This document shows positions 47,824 to 59,440 of a stretch of DNA of 64,000 nt, in pieces (position 1 is the first letter of the stretch; every line of letters starts with the position of its first letter). A program made the translations under genes and the position numbers. The notes beneath the pieces are model-generated. The model searched no databases. It had not been told where the DNA came from and was given only the letters and a program-made list of their open reading frames with translations. Source of the DNA: Panorpa germanica (lineage: Eukaryota; Arthropoda; Insecta; Mecoptera; Panorpidae); the NCBI GenBank assembly GCA_963678705.1, contig OY783203.1, positions 30,486,535 through 30,550,534 on the forward strand. Reading direction: 5' to 3'.

Positions 47824-49748
47824 TCAGACAATAGGATAATTTCTGGCTACTGTATCTACGTCAACTGGTGTAACTGCATCGATGTGGTTCGTTTCTCCGG
47901 GCGGAAGCTCAAATTGGACGGTAGGGTCACCTTGTTCTGTAGTTCCTCTCACTTCAGACTCACTACCATCTTCTGAATCTGTATTTCCAAAGTTACTATT
48001 TAATTTGTAAAATTTTTCAGATTCCAAACAATCTATGGTTAAATCTTCGTAGCGAACACAACTGAAATTTTCCTAGAAAATAAAAATCGAAATAAATTTG
48101 AGAAATTTCATATTTCTAGAGAAGTAATAAGGTCTGAATACGATAGTAAAATTTAGGTTCAATTAGTGAGAAAGAGAAAGAAAGAGTTATACGGTATAGC
48201 ATCTGAAAGAAATATTTTACCTGATTGAATACTGTTTCTTCTGGACAGATGAAACTCCAGCGGAATGTCTGTTCCTTTCCATCGGCATACGTAACGGGGA
48301 GACAAACGTGAAATACTTGGCATGCATTATCAACGTCTGCATAATACCTGTAGGACACAAGAAAAGTTACCATAGCATTTTATCACTTGTTCCAAAAGAA
48401 AACTTCAAAAATAAAATGTACGTACCCATAGGTCCTGTTGTCACATGAGAAATTATCAGATATTTCAGCTCGAATTGAAGTAGCATTACTTGGCAAAGTC
48501 AAAAGTGATTGGGACTCCATTGGAACATTCTGAAAATGCGTTTTGTGAAATATTATTATAGTTAGGGTGCGAGTCTTCTCTAATACAAATACTAAATGGT
48601 GCATGTTATTTGAGTTGCATATAATTCAGGCGTACTACTCATCTAATTTACTAAATTTTTAATATAAAATTCATTTATACTTTATTATGATAAGAAAATA
48701 ATAAAAAATGTCTTAAGTTTTTGTTATTATTGAATCCGAATTAATCCTTTCATAACTGTGCTGTCATGCCTTACTTCAAATGAACGAAGTAAATGACACC
48801 GTGGGCGAGAGCATTGATGCTTTACGCTAGACTGAACGCAAATTTGATCCTCGTACCAGCGCTATAGTTACTGAGTGTAGCTATTATTCAGTTTAATTGA
48901 TTATGTACCTACATATTCATACATTTATTAGGCAGCAGTGTAATTCACACACGTGCGGCCATGACACCACAAACATTGCCAATTTAGTAGGAGAATAGCT
49001 CGATGTTAAATCAGAAAATATAAAATTTTGGATTCCACCTTTTTTAAACTCATGCACATTTATTTTCTAAATTATTTATTTTCTTTGAAACTTTGAAATA
49101 TTTTGATGCAGTTATGTTCTAAAATTTTAAAAATTACAGCAGTTGCATCTGTTTATATTAAACAATTTAATTAACAATATAGTAATGTCGAAGTAGAAGT
49201 ATGCAATTCAGGCGTTGAATAAAACTTTATTAAAAAAAATATTACTTATATATTGGAAAAATATTAAATAAACAATACAATACAATATTGCTTAAATATC
49301 ACTAATCCAGTTCATTAGGCAGATATCTTAGAGTTACACATAATATAGTCTGATAAATGAACAAGACGATTGATATATTAAACAGTAAATATAGTTTATA
49401 AGAGAGCGGCTGTCTGGTTCGTAAGAAGCGTCTGCAAACTCTCCTTGCGGTGAACGACTTTGTTTTTGTCTACACAAATTCAATACCATTTCTTAAAGAA
49501 ATCACTGCCGATCTACTGAAAATTGAACTATACCTATACAAATAACAATGCATTCTCGCAATACAAAGGAAGCGTCATAATTGTTATTTAGGCAGAATAA
49601 ACAATATCGCTGCATTCATTCATGCTCTGCTAGACAGACGCTTGTTTGTATTACAAAATACACTTACCCGTAAAGTTGGTCCACATAATAATTCAGGAGC
49701 ACTAATCACAATCAGAAAAGAAATAATATTGACTATTTTAGAATCCAT
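47824..49748 (-). CDS. CPAP1-like secreted chitin-binding protein (complete, four exons)
   Basis: The exons on the minus strand are 49748-49668, 48529-48426, 48347-48221 and 48072-47824, with GT/AG borders and matching phases, giving 186 residues. The start MDSKIVNIISFLIVISAPEL is a signal peptide with probable cleavage near LLCGP. A short linker with a possible N-glycosylation site (SNATS) leads to one chitin-binding type-2 domain. Its six cysteines lie in FSCDNRTYGYYAD, NACQVFHVC, SFIC, FSC and TIDC, with the GYYADV...CQVFHVC pattern characteristic of CPAP1 proteins. The tail of about 55 residues is acidic (SEDGSESEVRGTTEQGD) and ends at TGA. Family role: extracellular chitin binding in cuticle or other apical matrix. 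It is not closely similar to the plus-strand CPAP1-like gene beyond the domain, so a recent tandem copy is unlikely. Confidence 0.92.
48795..48862 (+). repeat. SINE-like fragment in intron 1 of the CPAP1-like gene
   Basis: GACACCGTGGGCGAGAGCAT, then TGATGCTTTACG and a degenerate B-box region TTTGATCCTCG followed by ACCAGCGC, match the family at 42701-42765 and 8521-8577. A further scrap in minus orientation lies near 50530-50565. Confidence 0.45.
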
Positions 49749-52200
49749 GTTTTTTTTTTTCAAACACTGTTCTCATTGAATTCGAACTTCCAGTATGTGT
49801 CGCTACTCCCACATGATTATGGTATTTATACTTCCAGAAAAAAGCTTCTTCTTTATAAAATATAAAACGTTAGACTACTTTGAATTACAAATGTGTGTAA
49901 TCAGGTGGTGGGGGTTACAGGATGGGATTTTAAAATGTGTTTCCTTTAAAGGTTTTGTTAAGAGTGTGTTGTACGAGTGTACCATACATGAATAATGTTT
50001 GTTGCTCGCTAACTGTACTAAACGATGCACCGAATTTTAAATGACATTTTAGAATAGAACCAGCTTTAATATGGTAAACATGCGTTTATACGTTTACACC
50101 GGTAGTTAATACCGACCGTACAGTGCAGGACTGCACTGTTAAACAATCTTTCTTACAACTGTACGAATCTAATTCGATTATCATACGAATTTAATACGAT
50201 TCGCATACGAATTTAATACGATTCACATACGATTCTATTACGATCCGTTTCGATTCATACACGATTATTGTCAAAATTGTTTGTAGGTATACTGCAGTCA
50301 AGTTTATTAACAAAGCATTATTTTCATGTAGTATCGTGTCAAATTTAGTTGTGTCTAGTCACAGTTTCATGAGTTAGGGGCCTTCTAAATTTTTAAACAC
50401 AGAGAAGTAGCCCTTCTTATTCCACCCCTCTGAAAGTCTCTGAATCAACTAATTATTCTTCGAACTATAGATTTATGAGAGCACATAATTAAATTAATTT
50501 TAAAACAACCAAAACTAGAAAACATAGTCCTGATCGAGCATAAATGTTCTCGGCCATTGTGCCATCTAAGACATACTTCACACTGAGTATCTATGATGCA
50601 ATTATGTTTTTTATACTCTAAAATAAAGAACTGGTCTATTATATTTAAAATATCTACGCTTTTCTGGTTTTCTGACAGTTCAATTTATGTGAGACCAAAG
50701 CAAAAGGTAATTTAGCGTCAAGTTAGTAAATTTGAGTTGATGCAATGTTGTTGATGCTGTTTTGGTTCTATTTTCATGGACATTAAGAATATCAGTTCCT
50801 CCAGGACTCATATTTTAGTACCTATAGCTTTAAACCACCCATTAATACGCTAGAGAGGTATTAACTAAAGTGAACTGAACCTCAGACTGCTATGCAGTGG
50901 CGGACGGCCTTAGCCATTGTGAGGCTCATGTTCTTTTAATAATTACTATTATTTATTGTGTTATTGTGTATTGTGTTATTTTTTATGATGATTGACGAGA
51001 AATGCTAAAGTTATAAATAAATAAATGTAAAGTTCTAAAATTTTATATTGGAAGATTTATAAAAGTTAACAAGCACATAAGGTACATAAATGTCTTAAAA
51101 GAGAGATTCAAATGGGTTTTCTAAAGCGCGAGGCGCGAGATTAAAGTACATATGTAGTAATGAATTTCTCTACTTGGGTTGTAGGGCGCGAGGGTGCAAG
51201 GCCCCAGACGATTGCCCTGCTTACCAGTCCCTAAGGCCGCCTCTGCTGCTTGCTTTTGGGCTCTATCTTCGCATCCCCACAATATTTTAATCCGCTAAAC
51301 ACAGATACGAATAGTAAACGTTTATCTAACATAAGAAAACTTACTTGTAATGTAAAGATTTTGACGTATTTTCTTATAATGTATCTTCATAATCCAATTT
51401 TAAGCAAAACCTTTTTAGATTAAATATTACTAGGTTTCTCTTCCAATGTTGTGTGTTTAACGGGAGTTTATATATGTCAGCGGTATAGATCACATATATG
51501 AAACCTTAGCATCTGCCATCATTACTACAAGATTTTTGATCATGACACTTAGATATTGGAAGTAGGTCTACGTTAAATAAAAGTAAAATGCAATCTTAAT
51601 GACATTTTCAGAATTAAGAGATTTATCCCAATGCCATCTGTCGCAGTTAGTGTTACCTACCACCAGCAGTGTGTTGACATGGATAAATTATCAATGGCCG
51701 TACGCCAATCACGACATTAAACCATTACACCCGTTCAATGTTATAATCGTATTCATGACTCGTATTATCATCGTGCGTTGACTTAAATAGTCATTATTTT
51801 TCAATTATCTAAGCAACAAATGCCAGTCCATTCGCTTCACAGACACTGACAGTTGTTAAATATTGTCGTCTATCAATTATTTACATGGAAATTTTATTGT
51901 GAAGTCTATATGATAATAATACAAGAGTTGGATACGCTGGCGATGGTAAAATATTTTTTTAATAACAGGGCAGCATGAATAACGTCTAACCTAACACAGA
52001 AACAAGTTTTATTTTGTCAAATTCAGTTTATTTCTCAACATTACTCATTTCTCAATTACCTTGAAATGCTACAGATTTTTTCAGCGATGCTGCCACCTTA
52101 CAATTCGTTAAAATAATAGTTGACATCTTGTTCTGCACCGAAAACTTGTTTACGAGTGTGCAGACGTCCTCAGTAGCCTGATAGAAAATACAACATAACG
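49749..52200. other. Intergenic DNA upstream of the minus-strand CPAP1-like gene
   Basis: It should contain that gene's promoter; no TATA box could be chosen with confidence. It holds the A+T/CGA-rich tandem repeat at 50164-50275. Open stretches at 49795 and 51599 look like noise. Confidence 0.45.
50164..50275. repeat. Short tandem repeat built on TACGATT/TACGAAT
   Basis: Four to five imperfect units of about 22-25 bases, such as ATACGAATTTAATACGATTC, run in tandem, decaying to the right (ATACGATTCTATTACGAT). Confidence 0.7.
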
Positions 52201-52203
52201 TTA

Positions 52204-52625
52204 TGCCGGTTTCATACCAGAAAGACAGTTTTGAAAACAGTTTTGTTGTCAAAAAACAAACAAAAACATGTTTTGTTTTATTTTAAAACAGTTTTGTTTT
52301 TCGAAAACAGATTGAACAGATTAATAGTGTTTTTCTGTGTGTCCCATAAAAATTATAAACATGATAAACAACAACTGACAAGTGCAAATGTTCACATGAA
52401 ATAAAACTGCGTGTTTAAACCAAGCAGACTAAAAATCAACAACAAACGTGTTTTCCTTTGATCTTACCAACTCCAGATAGGACTGTGTTTTGTTTACTAT
52501 AACAACAACAAAAGACAAAAATGTTTTAAGAACTGTCTCTTTGGGGTAAACATTGGTGTTTTAGTTCAGAAAAACTAGTTTTTGTTCGTGTTTTATTAAA
52601 CTGTCTCTCTGGTGTGAAACCGACA
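52204..52625. mobile_element. Harbinger-like MITE, second copy
   Basis: The ends are TGCCGGTTTCATACCAGA and, on the right, TCTGGTGTGAAACCGACA. It is flanked by TTA on both sides (52201-52203 and 52626-52628). It is in opposite orientation to the related 7613-7986, with the same GTTTTGTT-rich interior. It has no transposase. Confidence 0.75.
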
Positions 52626-52628
52626 TTA

Positions 52629-53756
52629 GGCTATGATTTCTTTTAGTTATAAAAGCTGTAAAGCTGCCTGCTGCTCGGACCGGTACTAATACCTAACAGA
52701 AATATTATGTAGAATAAGGCTAAGACTAGAACCTTATCAGCAAGTAAGGCATACCTAATTCAAACAAAAACAAATCCCGTAGAATGCGAATAAAAAAAAG
52801 AATTAAAATATAGTTGTAGTTTCCCACACTTTTATTATTTTTGCATCGAATAGATATTCCAGTGGATGTTTAAGTATGCCTACGTGCTATGAATAAAACG
52901 TTATGAGTTGAGCAGCAGAAGCAGTGACACAGGCTAAATAATTCGGTAATGCAGATGACGTCGCATATGGCTTGATCAATGACGAATTAACGAATGATGA
53001 TCGATCATAGGACTTGATTTATCCTTGTAGTCTCAAGACTGAATCATTTCTAGAATAGTAATCGAAATACGAGTATGATGTGTTTCTAGTAAGTTAGAAT
53101 AATAATTAGAAGCCAAGAGAACAATGACTTTAGGATATAATAGCACCTTTAGGTTTAAGTAAGAACAGAGCCGCACGGAGAAGATGATCATACCGGATAG
53201 ATTTCTCGATTTATACAGCTTTATGGGGCAACGCAAAGTAGATTTTACTGTCGAGTTTATTTGCAATACCTCCTTAAAAATATTTGTGTGTGTCACTGAC
53301 AGAATGACCTTAACTTGGGGTTAGAAAATGTATTTTTTATATACTTAGTTGAGTAATAGCTATTACCGCCTGCTGGTTGTTGCAAAGCAAAGTACAATAC
53401 ACCTGAAGGATGGTGAAGTAAATTTCCAATCATTGGACAGTGTCGCCATCTATTGAAACTCTGTTAGTGTTGCCATATGATTAAATTAAGTTATGTGACA
53501 ATATTGTTAACGAAAGAACACAGTGTATATTTATCTGGGTGTTATTATTAAATTAAGTATTATTACATTGGTCTTACAGACATCAGCTACCCCCACAACT
53601 GTAGTAACAATACTCATGGCTGGACTGGTAAAGAATACCTCAGAATTAATTTAGCACTCAGTAAGTTAGGACCTCTAAATTAGAATAACTACTTTTTTCT
53701 TTTGATCAGTTCACCTCTCTAAAGACTAACGTATTTAGTTTCTTCACGGCAAGGTT
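52629..53756. other. Intergenic DNA, nothing recognised
   Basis: No gene or shared repeat was identified. Confidence 0.45.
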
Positions 53757-54475
53757 TCAACTTTTGTTTTAAATATTTTTAATTTATTTATATTAATGTA
53801 CAACATATTAAGTTTATTGTGTGAAAATTTGAAGTTGATTGGAGTAAAACTGATACAGATATAGAGTTTCGTCTTACTTTGTAACTTTTAAATGCGTTTT
53901 TCTCACACTTAGCTTTTTCAGACTCGGTGCCCTCTCTAGCTCAAAATTTACTGGACCGATTCTTTTGAAAATTTGAACACTCTTTCTTTACATAAATGCC
54001 GAGGTAACGCTGTCAAGTTTTTTTTTATTTATTAATTTTACCGTATTTTAAAATAACAAAGTTTCTGATTTTTTTCATTAAAAGTCGGTATTTTGACTTC
54101 TATGTGTTGTAAAAACTTGAAAAATCAACAAAAGAAAAAAAAAAAACTGTTAAGGAATACCTGCAGAAAGTTATCAACTAATGAAATCATTTTGGTTTTT
54201 TGAACTCAAATAATCCAGTGATGAGTTATGAGGGACATCACAATGAAAGTTTTTATTTTGACGTCTGCGGAGATTGGCTGTCAATGCCTCATTTCTTGAT
54301 AATTATTTATGAAAATTTCACAAAATGTTCTTCAAATGTTATTTTATCACGTAGTAATTATAGAAATAATTATATAATAACTGTGTCGTCAAAAAACATT
54401 ATCGAAATTATGATTTTTTTTTGTATCGATTTGAAGAAAAATATTACATTAAATTATATAGAAAAATGTGAATAA
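53757..54475 (+). repeat. Interspersed repeat, copy 2 (pair with 6117-6800)
   Basis: Same orientation as 6117-6800 and about the same length. Shared blocks include TGTGAAAATTTGAAGT, CTTTCTTTACATAAATG and ACTGTGTCGTCAAAAAACAT. The same short peptide stretch (MPHFLI...YENFTK...SSNVIL) is open here too. Confidence 0.6.
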
Positions 54476-54480
54476 AATAA

Positions 54481-55300
54481 TAATTTGTTTGATACAATTT
54501 TATTAGAAAATAATATGGCTTAGTTTTCAAATACATTAATTCTTTATAAGCTTATTTTTATCTAAATTCAAATAAAATATCTTTGATTATATTATTAAAT
54601 AAATAAACTTAAAACTAAAATAAATATGTTAGTTGAAAAACTATTTTATTAATTTCTATAATGTTAAAAGTCTCCTGAGACATTTGGAATATTTAAAATG
54701 AATTTTGATGAAACTATCTAGTAAACACAAATGAGTAATATTTACGTAAATGTTACGGTAATACTACATAAATGTGTTTAGGAAGTATAGTATGACAATG
54801 TCTTTATAATAACATAAACATACTCGTATTAAAATCAGGACCTAATTAAAACCTTCCCTAATCACCCATTCTATTCAAATAAATAAAAAAAATTATATTG
54901 TTTTGTTGCTTTTTTGAAAATGATCTGTATCACAATCATGTGGTCCTTTTGTTTGCAGGGTTAATCCGGGCCTGATTAAAATATTTGTTCATTTGGTAAT
55001 AAATAAATAAATATAATAAAATAAATAAATAAAATAAATACTAAAATAAAATTCATTATTAAATCTGATAGCATAATCTATTCAGAAAAATGTTGATCTT
55101 GTTTTCACTTATTTTTACACATAATTTCTTTTAAAGGACAACGGTTATTTTCCAATATAACACAAAAATAACGTTAATGAAAAAAAGAAGTGTAAAACGA
55201 AGGCAACATTTTCTCTTGAATAGAAAACGCCATAAGAGGGCACAATAAGGTGCAGGGTGGCGTAATTCTAAAGCTATCACTCAATTTTTACATTTAATTT
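54481..55300. other. Intergenic DNA / 3' UTR of the Osiris gene
   Basis: A+T-rich DNA with an AATAAATAAA-type simple repeat near 55000-55050. The part next to 55301 is the 3' UTR of the Osiris gene on the minus strand; no canonical poly(A) signal was pinned down. Confidence 0.45.
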
Positions 55301-57160
55301 TTATATTTTCGCGGCTTGGTCTTCAGCAGCAGCCTGCTGAGCGTTGTAGGCCAATTCGTGAGCGTTCACTTCATCCAGACTGCGTTTCCAGTAGCTGCCA
55401 TAACTTTCGTCTCCGTGATCGTCGTAGTGATGCTGATGTTGAGCGTGTTCGTAGTAGATGACCTGCAAACATGAAATCATTATTTTTTGTTATAAAAAAA
55501 AAAGAAATTACAAGATATACTCCTAAAGTGGTTAACGGTAAAATTGAAATCAGATACTTCTAAGAATATCAGTTTCAGTTTTATGTACATATAGAAGACT
55601 TAGATTTATTGAAATACTATCTAATTGCGCAGTAAACATTTTGAAATCACTTTGACATCATAATGAAGATGCGTATGATTTTTTTGTCATGAAACAATTC
55701 AATTTGATTTCACTCGTTCAAGGGAAATGTCAGTGATATGAACTACAAATAGAAAAATCACTTCACCTAGCCTCACTACCATACCAGTATTGAATGAAGT
55801 TGTAAATAAGCCATTAAAGTGTAACAGAGAGAGATATATCTCGTTTCTTTTTCTATGATATTCTTATGTATGGGCTTGTGTCCTATGTTTTAATTTCTAT
55901 ATATTGATAAAGTTGGTTACTAGAATCTCAAACGTCCAATTATTTTTTAATAACTCCTTATATTTCAAGAGATATTAACAAATAAAAAAGTCATTTTGTC
56001 TCTTTATTTATTAAAGGGATTCAACGTTGTATAACATTCCAATTGCATGTGACATCACAACCGCTAGATGCTATCGCTTTTATACGACAGAGCGTAAAAG
56101 AGATATATTCTTGACAGAACTCTGACAAATTTACAGGTTACCAACCTTGCTCATAAATCTTTGCTATATGTATTTATATATCAAATATTATTTATAGCTA
56201 TTTCGAGGAACAATAAAATTTCAATATTATGTCTACCGTAACAGGGTTAAATAAAATAAAAACTTTTATTATTCTTTGATTTGACTTAATTATTTCGACT
56301 ACCAACAGCTACAAAACATTGCCACAGAACTGACCTACTCAACAAATAACTGACGTTTAAAGCATTACACGTCATACAAATATCTAGCACTAAAACTACA
56401 AGTCAAATTTTTAATTGCTATATCTCCGTCAACATTTAGATATTTAATAAAATAGACACGCCAATACACATTTATTAACATCAAGTTCAATCAACAATTG
56501 AAATATCGACCACTAAAAAATGAGGACACAAGCCTGTTAAATGTGGAACTTTATCTCTACAAAAATAAATATTTCCAAATGTAAAAGAGACAACAACTAT
56601 ATCTCCATTTAAATGTATGATGTTGGAAAGAGAAAGAATATCTGAATATCCTAATTATTTTTATTCAATTCATAGTATTATAGAAATTAAATAATTAAAG
56701 AAGTAAAAAATTGCCAAAAATGATATACTTCTTGGCGTCATTTCCTTCCATACCATATTAAACAACATGATGAAAAAAAATACAGAATCAAACGTCACAG
56801 CTATCGCGGTACCCCATAAAATTCTCATATAATGACGTGGTATACAACAATAAATAAATTCGATTACTCATAATATTCTACAGATTTTGTGACGTCAAAA
56901 ATATGGCTGACATTTTAGCTTCTCCGTCCCCAAACCAATTTTGCCTATCATTACCTTTTGCGGTTGGTGTTTTTGTTTTAAGTCGATCCAGAACCTGGCG
57001 ATATTGATTAATAATCCAATCACAGCAATAGCAAAGAATTTGATTTGAAGATGTGCAGATAGTAATTGTAGAAGTAGTCCAATTTTCGCCTTTAGAACAG
57101 CGCCCAAAAGGAAGAGCTTCATGAGAGCCTTCTTCTTCTTCTTCTTCTTTCCTCTTTTAA
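55301..57160 (-). CDS. Osiris family protein, last two coding exons (5' part not recognised)
   Basis: The exons on the minus strand are 57160-56955 and 55462-55301, with GT/AG borders and matching phase (0). The first begins two bases into a codon and encodes a Lys run (KRGKKKKKKALMK). A hydrophobic segment of about 40 residues follows (LFLLGAVLKAKIGLLLQLL, IKFFAIAVIGLLIN) and then QKHQPQK. The second encodes VIYYEHAQHQHHYDDHGDE, SYGSYWKR and the ending ELAYNAQQAAAEDQAAKI with TAA at 55301-55303. A Lys/Gly-Lys stretch before a DUF1676-type hydrophobic domain, a His/Tyr-rich segment with a YG..W.R box, and a C-terminal LAYNAQ motif are hallmarks of Osiris proteins. These are insect-specific secretory-pathway proteins of cuticle- and trachea-forming cells. 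The intron carries the nested A and B MITEs. Upstream exons, with signal peptide and paired cysteines, were not found; they may lie beyond the window. The Osiris number is not assigned. Confidence 0.85.
55634..56640 (+). mobile_element. MITE family A copy split by family B
   Basis: The family A left end (CAGTAAACATTTTGAAATC) runs to TTTTTCTATGATATTC at about 55865. The family resumes at about 56537 (TTAAATGTGGAACTTTATCT) and goes on through GTATGATGTTGGAAAGAG. In the uninterrupted copy at 19069-19394 these blocks are adjacent. Confidence 0.7.
55870..56536 (-). mobile_element. MITE family B copy inserted in family A
   Basis: Terminal repeats ATGGGCTTGTGTCCTATG on the left and ATGAGGACACAAGCC on the right. 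The whole interior is the reverse complement of the 14704-15340 type, plus a segment (CTCTGACAAATTTACAGG) shared with the copies at 46773 and 35829. Confidence 0.78.
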
Positions 57161-57497
57161 CTATATTTATGGAAAAACATAACGTTAGCTATTGTAATAC
57201 AATCATCTTAAATTTAAATCTTCAATATCTATTATATTTCAATTACTAATAATTTTATTTTTATTATATTTAATTGTAATAATTAAATATTATCTATTTC
57301 TTTATTTACTATAAAGTACTTTGTAAAATTTAATATCATTTGCAAAATAAAATGAATGTAACTACGAGCCTACTATCTAATTAAAAAATACTACAAAACC
57401 ATGCTTGTTGAAACCGTCCCTAGATGCAGTTAGTCGAGCGGACACTAGAGACAAGACTGTTTTTAGATAGCCTTGCCTTTGTCGTAAAAAGATTACA

Positions 57498-57910
57498 GGC
57501 CGATTTTTCAATAGTCAATTAAAACTCCGTGCATATCTAAATTACTTTTTTAATCCTAGTTTTGTCAAACCGATTTATTAACTCCCCATCCCTCCTTGTA
57601 ACGTCTTGTCACTCATTATAGACCCCCTCCCCCCCCTTGTTGATGTGACAGTTGCAAAATAAGTTCTTTGTAGTCTTATTTTGTTTTTTAATCCTGTATT
57701 TTCTTTTATATGTTACGTCACAAAACGTTTACCAATACTCTTGTCAAAATTTTTCACACTTTGCGTGAAATTTGATGGAAAAATGGAATTCTAATATGTT
57801 GCCTGGTTAAACCACAGTTACATTTGATTCAACAAAAATAAAGGATGAAGTAAAGTACCAACCCAGGTTTATAATAAGTCAAACTTAACTGACTATTGAA
57901 AAATCAACCC
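57498..57910. mobile_element. MITE with 24-base inverted ends, unassigned class
   Basis: The left end GGCCGATTTTTCAATAGTCA faces the right end TGACTATTGAAAAATCAACC. The element is 413 bases and non-coding. No clean target duplication was seen. A fragment of the same end lies at about 13122-13142. Confidence 0.65.
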
Positions 57911-58101
57911 AAAGACAACATCAATTGACGGGCAGAGCTAATAATTTACTCTAAAGACAGTCTTGTCGTAAGTACACACATCATGTATGGTATTTTTATG
58001 GCTCATACTTGAACAGCATGTCGCCTAGTGGAGAAATAATAGACGCATTCATGGAGCAACGCCGAAAGACTGTCATAAATTCGGAGAATGGTACATAGAT
58101 G

Positions 58102-59440
58102 GCACCACTATTAACAAATCCATATGAATTTTAAGTAGTACCAACCTTCAAACGATATATGTCAAAATTTCATAACATTCCGATCATTAGTTTACGGGGA
58201 CTAGGGGAAAAGGTATTTGGGGGGGACATACAAAAGAGAATATGGATATATGAGAGACTGATAGCCAGTATGATGTCGTATGGAGCAGAGGTTTGGGGGT
58301 GGAAGGAACAAGAAAAGTTGGAAAGAATACAGGTAAGATATATGAAATGGGTACTAGGGCTGGACAGGTGCACGCCAGGATACATGGTGATGGAGGAGCT
58401 AAAGAGGGACAAGATACGAATTAAAACAGGGGAAAGAGCGGTAAAATACGAGGAGAAATTGAACAGAGCGGAAAGCAAAATCTTAAAGAAAATAAGAGAG
58501 GATTACATAAAGAATGGGGGGAAAGGAGGTCCAAAAAAGAGAAAAGAATACTTTGAAAGGAATGGAATGGCGATCGAGGAGGCAGAGAGGAGAAGAGAAG
58601 GTGGCGCAAGTGTGGCAGAGGAGCTAAGGAGAAGGGATAAGGAGACACAACAGCAGGAGAGAATGGGAAAAATAGAAAAAAGTAACTACAATAAAAGATA
58701 TAAGAGGTTATGGGAAAATAATGTGCCTCAGTACCTTATAGAAAAGGACATAAAACACATAAGAAGAACAGCAAGGTTTAGATTGGGAAATGAGGAAAAA
58801 GGAAACAGATACTGGGAAAAGAGTGAGGAAAGAAAATGTAGAATGTGTGGAGCGGAGGACGAAACACTGGAGCACATTAAGTTTGAGTGTAAGGAAAAAG
58901 TAGCAAGCGAAAGGAATATTGGACAGCTATTAAAGGGAGGCAGTGAAGGAAAGAGGTGGATGGCGGAAATAGTAAGAAGAAAAGGAAAAACAGGAGAATA
59001 AATAATCTGGTGGAGAATAATAGAGAGGGTCAAAAAGAAGAAGAAGCAGAAAGCACTTTTGGAAGTAGTAAAAGTCGAGAAGATTTTAAGTTTATTTTAA
59101 GTTTAGTTTTTTTTAAGTTTGGAATGTATATAGGAATAAAATGTATTAGAAATATAATACTGTAGATTGTAAAGCCGAAAGGCATACACAATTAATATAT
59201 AAATAATAAATCATTAGTTTACGCTATTTTGTAATTTTCAAAACAATGGAAAAATCTGAATTTCGTGTGTTGATAAAGCATTGCCTTTTAATGTGAAATT
59301 GAAAATCGTTCAAGTAAAGCAATGGCTTGACAAGTATTACTCGGACTCGCTATGCATTTCGTATTTTGTTCTGACATCAAAGAGCTGCGCGGTCATCTAC
59401 TTAATCCGGCTCCAAACGATGCGGTGAACGTTTGATTCAA
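58102..59440 (+). mobile_element. Mariner element remnant interrupted by a LINE
   Basis: The left inverted end CACTATTAACAAATCCATAT matches the mariner MITE at 18338-18572. The host sequence is cut at 58196/59210 by the LINE. After it, the ATG at 59246 encodes MEKSEFRVLIKHCLLM. In another frame it continues VKQWLDKYYSDS, then PNDAVN, all matching the N-terminal helix-turn-helix part of mariner transposases. Frame changes and stops show a dead copy. The DDD/DDE catalytic part and the right end were not found, so the right boundary is approximate. Confidence 0.75.
58197..59209 (+). mobile_element. 5'-truncated LINE (non-LTR retrotransposon) with 14-bp target duplication
   Basis: It is flanked by perfect direct repeats ATCATTAGTTTACG (58183-58196 and 59210-59223). 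It ends in a short A-rich tail (ATATAAATAATAA). The frame open to the stop at 58999-59001 encodes the C-terminal part of a LINE ORF2. This has the post-RT region (RIWIYERLIASMMSYGAEVW, GWKEQEKLERIQVRYMKWVL) and a long basic, Glu/Lys/Arg-rich region. A CCHC zinc knuckle (CRMCGAEDETLEHIKFEC) lies near the end. The reverse transcriptase core and endonuclease are missing, as expected from 5' truncation. The coding strand is strikingly purine-rich. The clade is not assigned. The perfect target repeats suggest a fairly recent insertion. Confidence 0.88.

Noticed and set aside
47824-49748. That the two CPAP1-like genes are recent duplicates
   Set aside because: Outside the cysteine pattern their sequences, exon borders and tails differ, so they are separate old family members.
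50164-50275. A CRISPR-like array
   Set aside because: The units are imperfect and contiguous with no spacers, and the genome is eukaryotic.
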